A stretch of 19,661 nucleotides of DNA from JAVKDP01 sp040222185 (GCA_040222185.1 JAVKDP010000083.1:1-19661); one strand, 5' to 3'; counted from the stretch's first letter, positions 1 through 6,631 are shown. The notes: generated from the sequence alone by a model not told the origin. Numbers and translations are program-made.

Positions 1-475
1 ATTTGATAGTTTTATTTCGAACAATAAAGAACATACTGAGGTAATTGAGGAGTCTTTATCCTGGAAAGAAGCTCTCGCCGAGGAAAAAATTTATTTATAT
101 CTCGTAGGTATAGTAGTTCGTCAAGGTTTGTGGCACAAAAAACTAAAGTCGGCGCACGCGTTAATTGATATGGCTGAGTTTATATCTACCATCTTTGATG
201 TTCTTACAATAGATAGAATTGGAGGTTTATGTGGATTCCCTAGCAGAGCAGAAGGTTTAAACCTCTTTGAAAGAAGGACACATGCTTTTAAATATACCGG
301 GCACTGTAAGTCTGAGGATGGGATTCAGAAAATTTATGTATGTGAAAATACGGGTATTAAAGTTCTAAGAAATGAACTACAGGAAATGCGAGCGAGCCCA
401 AAGTTCGATCACTATAGAGAAGCTGTTCATTGGAAAGACAAGCTTCTGTTCATTGAAACACTTGATCAAAGCTAG
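1..475 (+). CDS. Unrecognised protein, C-terminal part (5' end outside the window)
   Basis: The frame is open from base 2 to a TAG at 473-475, giving about 157 residues with no start codon that must be used inside the window, so this is most likely the tail of a longer gene. A TTG at 128 is a possible start, but the frame runs unbroken upstream of it and encodes plausible protein (SLSWKEALAEEKIYLY), so I treat it as internal. The visible part has no signal peptide, no clear membrane segment and no motif I can assign. It has two Cys (in GLCGFPSR and TGHCKSE) with a third in YVCENTG, and a charged C-terminus. The next gene is convergent, 15 bases away, with no obvious terminator between. Function unknown; coding status is likely from the length of open frame and codon use. 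Confidence 0.6.
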   Translation, partial: FDSFISNNKEHTEVIEESLSWKEALAEEKIYLYLVGIVVRQGLWHKKLKSAHALIDMAEFISTIFDVLTIDRIGGLCGFPSRAEGLNLFERRTHAFKYTGHCKSEDGIQKIYVCENTGIKVLRNELQEMRASPKFDHYREAVHWKDKLLFIETLDQS

Positions 476-490
476 ATAGTAAAAAAGAGA

Positions 491-1327
491 CTATTTCAGT
501 GAATATTGAATAAATACCGGTAAATGATCTGAAGGAGTTCTTTCGTTTTGAGTATCAGCAAGTACGGCGTATTTGTACACTCTTACTTTCTCGTTAACAA
601 ATATATAATCTATTCTTGCATCCAGTGGATGGGAGGTATCAAATCCATTAAAAGTGCCTTCGGGCCCATATGCCGGGTACTCGGAAATATCTTTAGCATC
701 TTTGTAAACTGAACTTAAATATTCAATAGGAGGGCTATCTGGGCGAGCATTTAAATCGCCAATAACAAACACCGGTAGATTCTCATCACCCCAGTCATCT
801 GCTTTCTCACGAATTAACTTCACTGAATTTAATCTTGCTTCGGCTACTTCATGATCCAAATGGGCGTTAAATACTAAATACTCCATTCCCGTTTCCTTCA
901 CTTTAAACTTAGCCCAGGTCGCAATTCGCCGAAAGTTAGCTCCCCAACCAAAAGATGGCTCATCAGGGGTCTCCGACAACCAAAAAGTTCCGCTATCCAG
1001 GACTTCTAATTTACCTGATTTGAAGAATATTGCAGCATATTCTCCAGAGGTTTCACCGTCATCGCGGCCAACTCCAACATAGTCGTACTTAACTAATTCG
1101 TCGTCGAGAAAAACAACCTGGCTTTGCAATCCTTCTTGAACCCCAAAAACATCCGGCTCATAAAACTGTATTAGTGTGCTTACCCAATCCTTTCTGTTCT
1201 CCCACTGGTTAATTCCATCATTTTCGGTCGCATATCGAATATTGAAGGTCATTATAGAATGTTCTTGCGCCTGTATAAGCGGACTGATAAAAAAGATGGT
1301 TAATAATGCCCTTAAGAAAAATCTCAT
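491..1327 (-). CDS. Secreted endonuclease/exonuclease/phosphatase (EEP) family hydrolase
   Basis: A 278-residue protein of the Mg-dependent EEP fold (DNase I, AP endonuclease, inositol phosphatase, sphingomyelinase superfamily). A hydrophobic N-terminus (residues 1-20, ending IQAQ) looks like a cleavable signal peptide, so it probably acts in the periplasm or outside the cell. The family signatures occur in order: TFNIRY (27-32, metal-ligand Asn29), VQEGL with Glu65, NAHLDH (154-159, catalytic His156), GDLNA (190-194, Asp191 and Asn193), ARIDYIF (Asp240) and SDHLPV (266-271, Asp267-His268). All expected catalytic residues are present. The length fits the secreted Bacteroidota branch usually annotated as EEP family protein; substrate (phosphodiester, sugar phosphate or lipid) cannot be told from sequence. 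The gene starts 26 bases after the yciO-like gene and is probably co-transcribed with it. No Shine-Dalgarno is visible. Confidence 0.9.
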   Translation of the reverse strand: MRFFLRALLTIFFISPLIQAQEHSIMTFNIRYATENDGINQWENRKDWVSTLIQFYEPDVFGVQEGLQSQVVFLDDELVKYDYVGVGRDDGETSGEYAAIFFKSGKLEVLDSGTFWLSETPDEPSFGWGANFRRIATWAKFKVKETGMEYLVFNAHLDHEVAEARLNSVKLIREKADDWGDENLPVFVIGDLNARPDSPPIEYLSSVYKDAKDISEYPAYGPEGTFNGFDTSHPLDARIDYIFVNEKVRVYKYAVLADTQNERTPSDHLPVFIQYSLK

Positions 1328-1353
1328 AGTTTACTTTAAAAGTGTGTTTAGTG

Positions 1354-1971
1354 TTATAGAACTGAACTGCCTTTGCCTTCTCTGATAAGGATTGGTTCGC
1401 GATTAGTCAGGTCGATGATGGTTGAAGCTTCGTTTCCTCCATATCCGCCATCAATTATAATATCAACTTTGTTCTGCCATTTTTCGAATATCAGCTCCGG
1501 ATCCGTAGTGTATTCAATTACTTCATCTTCATCTTTAATGGATGTAGATACGATAGGATTTCCTAACGCACTAACTAAAGCCAGGGCTATAGGGTTATCC
1601 GGAACCCTGATCCCAACAGTTTTCTTCTTTTTAAATGCTGTGGGGAGATTACTGCTTCCCGGAAGAATAAATGTATATGGCCCCGGTAAAGATCGCTTCA
1701 GAATCTTAAATGTACTGGTTTCGATCTGGCTCACATGATCTGACAAGTTCTTTAGATCCGAACAAATGAATGAAAAGTCTGCTTTTGCGAGCTTAATCCC
1801 CTTAATCATCGCCAGTCTTTCTAGGGCCTTCTTGTTATGAATATCACACCCAAGTCCATACACAGTATCGGTTGGGTAAATTACTAAGCCCCCCTTTTTA
1901 AGCACATCGGTAATATGTGCTAATTTCTTTTGATCAATATGGTCTTCGTATAGTTTTATAAATTCGGACAT
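1354..1971 (-). CDS. YciO-type Sua5/YrdC family protein (threonylcarbamoyl-AMP synthase-like)
   Basis: A 205-residue cytoplasmic protein of the Sua5/YciO/YrdC fold, which binds ATP and threonine; TsaC/YrdC members make threonylcarbamoyl-AMP for tRNA t6A37. Visible signatures are PTDTVYGLGCD (33-43), the segment ADFSFICSDL (64-73), PGPYTFIL (96-103), GIRVPDNP (120-127), STS (142-144), STIIDLT (183-189) and REGKG (197-201). The length near 206 residues, the KADFSFICSDLKNLS segment and the REGxG end match Escherichia coli YciO better than YrdC/TsaC (about 190) or Sua5 (about 340 with a C-terminal domain). Whether it is the cell's essential TC-AMP synthase or an accessory paralogue cannot be decided here. 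The start is supported by a strong Shine-Dalgarno (GGGAGG, 8 bases before ATG), unusual in this window. The EEP gene follows after 26 bases. Confidence 0.88.
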   Translation of the reverse strand: MSEFIKLYEDHIDQKKLAHITDVLKKGGLVIYPTDTVYGLGCDIHNKKALERLAMIKGIKLAKADFSFICSDLKNLSDHVSQIETSTFKILKRSLPGPYTFILPGSSNLPTAFKKKKTVGIRVPDNPIALALVSALGNPIVSTSIKDEDEVIEYTTDPELIFEKWQNKVDIIIDGGYGGNEASTIIDLTNREPILIREGKGSSVL

Positions 1972-1979
1972 CTGCTTTT

Positions 1980-1985
1980 CCTCCC
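1980..1985 (-). promoter_or_regulatory. Strong Shine-Dalgarno of the yciO-like gene
   Basis: On the minus strand the sequence GGGAGG lies 8 bases before the ATG at 1971. Most genes here (secG, M16 protease, MscS, both MG2/plug genes) show no such motif, so it fixes this start and suggests comparatively strong SD-dependent initiation. Confidence 0.6.
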
Positions 1986-2050
1986 TGATAATTCTTACTT
2001 AATTATTGATCAATTTTGGGTTAATAGCAATTCGAAAGGCATGAATTACA

Positions 2051-2085
2051 AAATAAAAAAGCGCCTCGAATAACAAGGCGCTTTT
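2051..2085 (-). terminator. Intrinsic terminator of the DEAD-box-like gene
   Basis: On the minus strand a 9-bp perfect stem (AAAAGCGCC / GGCGCTTTT, plus coordinates 2057-2065 and 2077-2085) with an 11-base loop is followed by TTTTTTATTT, ending 13 bases past the stop codon at 2098. It separates the helicase-like gene from the yciO-like gene downstream. Confidence 0.85.
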
Positions 2086-2097
2086 AATGGCTAGAAT

Positions 2098-3912
2098 TTA
2101 ATCGAACAGTTTTTTGACCCACCCAAATACGCCACTCGATTTATTCCCGTCTCTCCCGCCGGAAAGACCGTCATAAGTAGGGCGCGGAAGTCCTGTTTTT
2201 TTGCCTTTAGTACCTCTTCCTGAACTCTTATTGTTCTGGTTTCGGTTACCATTCCGGTTGCTGCTCTTTGGCTTTGACTGCTTGTTAACAGTTCCTTTTC
2301 GGTTGTTCGCCGAAGGTTTTTTACTCTTTTTTGGAGCCGGTTTTTTCTTAACCTCAACTTTAGGCTTCGGAGCTGCTTTTGCTTTCTTCTCTTTTTTCTC
2401 AATCACCTCTTTTGGCAAAGGAAGTTCTACAGGAGCAAAACCAGCTTCATTTGTAATTCGGTCTATGTCTTCTTTATCCATTCCTGAAACCAGAGACACG
2501 ATACGTTTTACATTCCCTTTACCAACTAACTCAGCACGGTAACTATATTCTTCAACCTCACTTGGTACATCATAGTTAATAATCTGGTCTACATCTTCAA
2601 TTTTAACTTTATCAGCTGCAATTCCTCCAACTAATAGTATCCGCATTTCGCCCGAAGTAAACCTAGCAAAGCGCTCCTGGTATGTTTCTTCATCCAGGGT
2701 ATCGCTCACACTGGCTACACCCCAACTCTTTTTACGGATGATCCGGAATAATCGATCTATCGTTCTTTTTGAAGCTGCAAATAAAATCACTCTGTCTTCA
2801 GAATATTCTTCTAAATGCGACATCAAAATTGAGATCTTCATCCGTGTAGGTACGTTTATGTAGCCTTGTTCAAATCCATCAACTGTTATCGATTTCTTTT
2901 GGGAAGCAACCTTTGGTTTCTCTTCTTTTTGAGGTTCTTCCTCTTCTTCGATATCCTTTTTTAGAACAACTGTAACACTCGCCTTTTGCAACTTTTCTTC
3001 TGCGGCTTTAAGCTCTTTCTCGGTAAGTTCGGCTTTTGCATCTTCAGCTCCTTCAACAGTTTCCTCGGTAGCTTCTTCTTCAGTATCCTCTGTTGACTCC
3101 TCGGTGCCTGCTGTCTCAACCTTGTCTTCTGTTTCTACTTCAGGAGCAGAATCTTCAACAATATCTTTTTTAAGGACCACCTTCACACTCGCAGAATTCA
3201 ATTTTTCCTCAGCTTCTTTGAGGTCTATTTCTTTTGGAGTGCTTTCTTCTAGCTCTTTTTCAGACTCTTTGTTTTCGCCCTCGGCTAACTCTTCAGCCTT
3301 AAATCCGATTAACTCAGGGTTCTTAAGTGCGGCTTCGGCCAGCTGTTTGGTTGCTTTGTTATCATGATTGGAAAGTATGAGCGCCTGAGGTTCTCCATCT
3401 ACAAAGCGTAGAATATCCTTCACCCTGTTTACCAGGTTAAAGTTTTCCATTTCATGTGCTTCGTCAATCACAAGAAACTTGAGATTGGGAAGTTGGAAAT
3501 TGTTCTTCTCCAGTATGTCAACTAATCGCCCGGGGTTTGCTACAACCACCGGAGCTCCATCCAGTACAGCTTCTTCTTGCTCGCTTTTGTTCCCTTTCAT
3601 AGAGAGTAAAGCGCTGCTGATTTGTGCATGATATCCCATGGCCCAAACCAACTCGTCAATTTTTTTCGCCCGTTCTATAGATGGTGTTAATATTAAAACT
3701 TGTGTGCCAGTTACCTCTCCATTCTCGGCAATTTTTTGTAATGCCGGAATTAAAAATGCGCCTTCTTCCTCAGCTTCAGTTTTTACAAGCATGTGTTTGC
3801 CTTGTAGCGCTGCGGATAAAACTTCGTGTTGGAGAGATGTCGGTTTTTCTATTCTTACATCAGCCAGCCCACTCAATAATTCGGGGCTAAGGCCATATTC
3901 TTCAAAAGACAT
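2098..3912 (-). CDS. DEAD-box helicase-like protein with degenerate ATPase motifs (probable pseudo-helicase)
   Basis: A 604-residue protein with the two-RecA layout of DEAD-box RNA helicases. Conserved landmarks are a Q-motif-like PTSLQ (24-28), a motif Ia position (LTPSIERA), motif Ib-like ANPGR (125-129), motif II as VIDEAH (148-153), motif IV-like VILFAAS (375-381) and the NYDVP segment after motif V. Key catalytic motifs are altered. Motif I reads TEAEEE (45-50) in place of TGSGKT, so the P-loop Gly-Lys-Thr is gone. Motif III SAT is SNH (181-183), motif V TDxAARG is GGIAADK (429-435), and motif VI HRxGRxGR is YRAELVGK. About 140 acidic residues (205-340) separate the RecA halves and hold a duplicated motif. 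The C-terminus (505-577) is Lys/Pro/Asn-rich and basic, ending GVFGWVKKLFD. I place the start at the ATG at 3912, with AAGAGG 8 bases upstream; a GTG at 3921 sits too close to that site. Likely an RNA-binding or scaffold protein rather than a motor; this role is inferred. Confidence 0.85.
   Translation of the reverse strand: MSFEEYGLSPELLSGLADVRIEKPTSLQHEVLSAALQGKHMLVKTEAEEEGAFLIPALQKIAENGEVTGTQVLILTPSIERAKKIDELVWAMGYHAQISSALLSMKGNKSEQEEAVLDGAPVVVANPGRLVDILEKNNFQLPNLKFLVIDEAHEMENFNLVNRVKDILRFVDGEPQALILSNHDNKATKQLAEAALKNPELIGFKAEELAEGENKESEKELEESTPKEIDLKEAEEKLNSASVKVVLKKDIVEDSAPEVETEDKVETAGTEESTEDTEEEATEETVEGAEDAKAELTEKELKAAEEKLQKASVTVVLKKDIEEEEEPQKEEKPKVASQKKSITVDGFEQGYINVPTRMKISILMSHLEEYSEDRVILFAASKRTIDRLFRIIRKKSWGVASVSDTLDEETYQERFARFTSGEMRILLVGGIAADKVKIEDVDQIINYDVPSEVEEYSYRAELVGKGNVKRIVSLVSGMDKEDIDRITNEAGFAPVELPLPKEVIEKKEKKAKAAPKPKVEVKKKPAPKKSKKPSANNRKGTVNKQSKPKSSNRNGNRNQNNKSSGRGTKGKKTGLPRPTYDGLSGGRDGNKSSGVFGWVKKLFD
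2950..3222 (-). repeat. Duplicated 21-residue coding repeat in the inter-domain linker
   Basis: Two copies of a near-identical segment lie 70 residues apart in the DEAD-box-like protein, at nucleotides 3160-3222 and 2950-3012. The core reads EEKLNSASVKVVLKKDI in the first copy and EEKLQKASVTVVLKKDI in the second, each preceded by LK(E/A)A and followed by acidic residues. The intervening stretch is almost all Glu, Thr, Ala and Asp. This looks like an internal duplication of a short functional segment (amphipathic helix plus a VVLKKDI strand or linear motif) rather than random low complexity. Confidence 0.8.
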
Positions 3913-3920
3913 TGAGTACA

Positions 3921-3926
3921 CCTCTT
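3921..3926 (-). promoter_or_regulatory. Shine-Dalgarno that sets the start of the DEAD-box-like gene
   Basis: AAGAGG on the minus strand lies 8 bases before the ATG at 3910-3912. It overlaps or abuts the alternative GTG at 3919-3921, which therefore cannot use it, so the ATG is preferred. Confidence 0.5.
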
Positions 3927-3967
3927 CTTTCTTTTTGGCTTTAATCGTTCAATTTTCAAAGATCATA

Positions 3968-3989
3968 ATTCTAACCCTTAGATTAGAAT
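3968..3989. repeat. Inverted repeat in the leader of the DEAD-box-like gene
   Basis: ATTCTAA (3968-3974) and TTAGAAT (3983-3989) form a perfect 7-bp inverted repeat with an 8-base spacer. A nested alternative, TCTAA-CCC-TTAGA (3970-3982), shares the left arm. It lies 56-77 bases upstream of the ATG, downstream of a promoter-like box, so it could be an operator or a weak leader hairpin. It may also be chance in AT-rich DNA. Confidence 0.35.
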
Positions 3990-3993
3990 GCGC

Positions 3994-4001
3994 CAAATAT
4001 A
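3994..4001 (-). promoter_or_regulatory. Candidate -7 box (TAnnTTTG) upstream of the DEAD-box-like gene
   Basis: The minus strand reads TATATTTG, a full match to the Bacteroidota -7 consensus TAnnTTTG, in the gap between the CPBP gene and the helicase-like gene. No clear TTTG -33 element is seen at the expected distance. It would give a leader of about 80 bases and allow expression independent of the upstream protease gene. Confidence 0.35.
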
Positions 4002-4010
4002 CAAAACTTG

Positions 4011-4946
4011 TCAGGTAAGCTCATCTGCTTTTAGCAAACTTTCCTGATTTTCTATAAAAGTGCCTTTATAAGCATCATGCAATCCGAAATCTCCCTTTAT
4101 TTTTCTGATGTATACCAATGTCACTATCATGAGAAAGATCACCCCTAAAACTCCTATAGCACCGCCTTCTGGGCCAAAAGAACCACCGGTCCACAATTCA
4201 TTACCTCCTTGCTGAATTTCAATTATAGAATGCCTTACTGATTGACCGCTTACCCTAAAGCCAAAAACCCCGCCCTGGAAAAAATTCCAGCCAAAATGTA
4301 ACCCTATAGACAATGCAAGCCTGCCTGTTAGAATAAGTGGAATTGAAAGCATTACACCTGCTAGCACAATGTTTAACACAGCAAAAATAGTAGCATTGGG
4401 GTTACCATAATGTGCAAATCCGAAAACCCCGGAGCTTATAAGTACTGCTGCTATAGTTGCCTGAGCCGGGGTAATTTTCAAAATGGTGAGTCCTTCCTTC
4501 AAATTAGGTAAAACATAGCCCCGGAATACCACTTCTTCATAAAACCCGACAGACATCATCTTCACAAAAAATACTGCTATGGGTAAAAACCATATATCAT
4601 TTGATATACTTTCCCAACCAAAACCAATGATTTCAATGTCTCCGGATAGATATTCGTAAACAAATATTCCCAACATGGTTAATCCCGCAGCAAAAAAACC
4701 AAATATTAGCTCTTTAACCCATAGCCGATTAACATTAAGCCCAATAGATTTAAACTCTCTTAAATCAATAAACCTGATAAATACATAAAACAGGCCAGCA
4801 ATTGAGACGGCTCGTATTGTAAACTCAAGAACCTCATTTGTTGCTACAGTTGAAACTCCGAGTGTAAAAAATGACAAAAAGAGAAATAAAACTAACCTTA
4901 TTAATGCCCTGGGCCTGAATTCAGCGCTGCTAAAAAATGGATTCAT
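4011..4946 (-). CDS. CPBP family intramembrane glutamic endopeptidase (Abi/CAAX protease-like)
   Basis: A 311-residue polytopic inner-membrane protein with roughly seven or eight hydrophobic segments (about 15-35, 43-60, 80-100, 118-135, 163-180, 185-207, 212-230, 263-281). The CPBP (Rce1-like) catalytic signatures are intact: EEVVFRG (Glu137, Glu138, Arg142), FGFAH (Phe175, His179) and HFGWN (His217, Asn221). Bacterial members cleave membrane or prenylated or bacteriocin-related substrates, but the substrate of this one cannot be inferred. About 30 residues after the last membrane segment form a polar cytoplasmic tail. The gene is divergent from the SRAP-like gene, with 72 bases between them. 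It lies 98 bases upstream of the DEAD-box-like gene on the same strand, so the two may share a transcript. No Shine-Dalgarno is obvious. Confidence 0.92.
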   Translation of the reverse strand: MNPFFSSAEFRPRALIRLVLFLFLSFFTLGVSTVATNEVLEFTIRAVSIAGLFYVFIRFIDLREFKSIGLNVNRLWVKELIFGFFAAGLTMLGIFVYEYLSGDIEIIGFGWESISNDIWFLPIAVFFVKMMSVGFYEEVVFRGYVLPNLKEGLTILKITPAQATIAAVLISSGVFGFAHYGNPNATIFAVLNIVLAGVMLSIPLILTGRLALSIGLHFGWNFFQGGVFGFRVSGQSVRHSIIEIQQGGNELWTGGSFGPEGGAIGVLGVIFLMIVTLVYIRKIKGDFGLHDAYKGTFIENQESLLKADELT

Positions 4947-5018
4947 ACTAAATGAGGGTTTGTCACAGTTCTACAAAAAGATTTAGATTCAATAATTACT
5001 AACATACCAATTTGATTT

Positions 5019-5669
5019 ATGGAGCGCTACGTAATACATACAGATAATGAGACTGTAGAAAAAACCTTTGAGGTAAATACTTCTTCTCAATCGATTTTTG
5101 ACCCGAATTTTAATGCAGCTTCAGGGCATTCTCTACCTGTAATTTTTAAAGAAAAAGGTGTTTCGACCATTCAGTCTAAAATTTGGGGAATTACAAAAGG
5201 CAAGCAAAATATCTCGTCCGTTGAGATATCCGAAGTACTGCAGGATGAATACTACCTGGATTTGCTAAAATCGAACCCTTGTATTATACCTGTAACAGGC
5301 TTCTATAAGTGGAAGCAAACGGTTGATGACCCTCTTCCTTTTTTTGTTCGCATTCATACAAGAGATATTCTGGCTATTGCCGGTTTTTACCTTGAAAATA
5401 AAAGTGGAAGAAATTCCTTTTGTGTTATCACAATGGAAGCAAGTGTGCTTCTCAAACCGCTTGAAAACTCTATGCCTTGTATTCTCTCCCCCGGGAAATT
5501 TGAAAGTTGGCTAAATGGAGGAGCTGTAGATTTATTAAAAGAGGGTTTCAAAGATACATCCCTGCTTCCCGATATGACCGTAGTACGTGTTCCCGATTTA
5601 GTGAACGATCTTTCAAATAATCATAAAGACTTGATTCAACCTATTCCAAAACTACGGGATGAGGATTAA
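5019..5669 (+). CDS. SRAP (YedK/HMCES)-fold protein lacking the catalytic residues
   Basis: A 216-residue protein that aligns along its length with SOS response-associated peptidase (SRAP) proteins, which crosslink to abasic sites in single-stranded DNA through Cys2. Landmarks are FNAASG (31-36, family YNxAPG), KIWGI (54-58), CIIPVTGFYKWK (88-99, family CxIPxxGFYEWK), AIAGFY (119-124), CVITMEAS (135-142), ENSMPCILSP (149-158, family HDRMPxILxP) and the C-terminal LIQP (205-208). The active site is missing: the N-terminus is MERY instead of MCGRY, the catalytic Glu is Lys97, the catalytic His is Glu149 and the following Arg is Ser151. An in-frame TGA at 5013-5015 excludes an upstream Cys-containing start, and the frame is intact, so this is a diverged protein, not a broken gene. 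It probably cannot form the thiazolidine DNA adduct. It may still bind single-stranded DNA or a partner, which is inferred. It ends 6 bases from the convergent MscS gene. Confidence 0.82.
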   Translation: MERYVIHTDNETVEKTFEVNTSSQSIFDPNFNAASGHSLPVIFKEKGVSTIQSKIWGITKGKQNISSVEISEVLQDEYYLDLLKSNPCIIPVTGFYKWKQTVDDPLPFFVRIHTRDILAIAGFYLENKSGRNSFCVITMEASVLLKPLENSMPCILSPGKFESWLNGGAVDLLKEGFKDTSLLPDMTVVRVPDLVNDLSNNHKDLIQPIPKLRDED

Positions 5670-5675
5670 ACGAGC

Positions 5676-6596
5676 TTAGTTCCCTAGAGTAGTACCTGGC
5701 TTTCCTTCTTTTGGATTATCATAGTATCTAATTGTTGGGTAGGCAAAGTCTATATCATCATGCTTGGCGTATTCATCTAAAATCCGTTCCCAGATAATTT
5801 GCGAAGTCCCCCTTCGCCTTCTAGGATCGGTTAGATAACGAACTGTCAGGTTGATCCCGCTGTCTCTAACATCGGTATAAGTGATAGGTGTGAGGTATTT
5901 GAACTCGATTAGATATGATTTTGACGCGCTTGCTATCTGCTTTTTTGCATCGTCTATGAAACCAGCTGAAACTTCATTAACCACATTATCTAAAATGGTT
6001 TTAGCCTTTTTCCAGTCACTCTCAAAAGTGACCAGTACTTTCACTTCATTCCAGATGAATTTGAAATCACTGGTATAATTAGCCAGCTCATTTGTAAAAA
6101 TGTAGTGGTTTGGAACATGTATTACCCTGCCAGTACTTTGATCAGCATCCACCCAGTTGCCGATTTCAAGTACTGTAAATTTGAATGGCCGGACGTCAAT
6201 TACATCTCCTTTTGTATCTCCAAGCTGTACTCTATCTCCCACATCAAAAGGTTTTCGCCATATTATGAATAGCCAGGCAGCCAGATCAGTTACAGGGTCC
6301 TTTAGAGCAATTGCTATACCTGCTGTCATTAAACCCAGATAAGTAGCTAACGACTCGCCACCTGAAAGCCAGATAGAACCAATAATTACTATACCTAAAA
6401 AGGAAGCAGTATAAGTAAGGTTCTTCCTCCATTTATAACGAGTACGTTTATTTTCCGTTCTTTTTGTGACTATCCTTAAAACAACAAGCCGAATAAGCCA
6501 AAGAGCCAGGATTGTACCAACTGTTTGAAGAATATTGGCCGTTAAGTCTGGCGAGTTTTGGAAGTACTCCATCAAACTATTTTTAAAGTTTTCCAT
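5676..6596 (-). CDS. MscS family mechanosensitive ion channel
   Basis: A 306-residue inner-membrane channel of the small-conductance mechanosensitive family, which opens under membrane tension to release solutes in hypo-osmotic shock. Three hydrophobic segments are seen at about 20-43, 60-78 and 83-113. The third has the MscS pore pattern GLMTAGIAIALKDPVTDLAA followed by the RKPFDVGDRV turn (114-123). The cytoplasmic beta domain follows, with the signature GRVIHVPNHYIFTNELANYT (156-175, compare the E. coli pattern GRxxxxPNxxI). A charged C-terminal domain carries an RRRR run near 259 and ends in a short polar tail (PKEGKPGTTLGN). Length is close to E. coli MscS (286). It is convergent with the SRAP-like gene, separated by 6 bases with no terminator between, so transcripts may overlap. 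It is divergent from secG. Confidence 0.92.
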   Translation of the reverse strand: MENFKNSLMEYFQNSPDLTANILQTVGTILALWLIRLVVLRIVTKRTENKRTRYKWRKNLTYTASFLGIVIIGSIWLSGGESLATYLGLMTAGIAIALKDPVTDLAAWLFIIWRKPFDVGDRVQLGDTKGDVIDVRPFKFTVLEIGNWVDADQSTGRVIHVPNHYIFTNELANYTSDFKFIWNEVKVLVTFESDWKKAKTILDNVVNEVSAGFIDDAKKQIASASKSYLIEFKYLTPITYTDVRDSGINLTVRYLTDPRRRRGTSQIIWERILDEYAKHDDIDFAYPTIRYYDNPKEGKPGTTLGN

Positions 6597-6631
6597 ACCA
6601 GGTTGATCTTATTTTATTGATGACGTTTTAC

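Noticed and set aside
128..475. A complete small gene starting at TTG 128
   Set aside because: The same frame is open to the left window edge with plausible protein sequence, so a truncated longer gene is more likely.
2091..2402. A Lys/Arg-rich 103-codon open frame on the minus strand
   Set aside because: It overlaps the 3' end of the DEAD-box-like gene in another frame. Its basic composition comes from reading that gene's Lys/Asn/Pro-rich tail out of frame, and it runs past the real stop toward the terminator.
2930..3300. A CRISPR-like or tandem DNA repeat in the GAA/TTC-rich region
   Set aside because: The similarity is at protein level, in two copies only, within a Glu-rich coding segment; there are no regular direct repeats with unique spacers.
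3913..3921. GTG at 3919-3921 as start of the DEAD-box-like gene
   Set aside because: The AAGAGG ribosome-binding sequence abuts this GTG, but lies at a proper 8-base distance from the ATG at 3910-3912.
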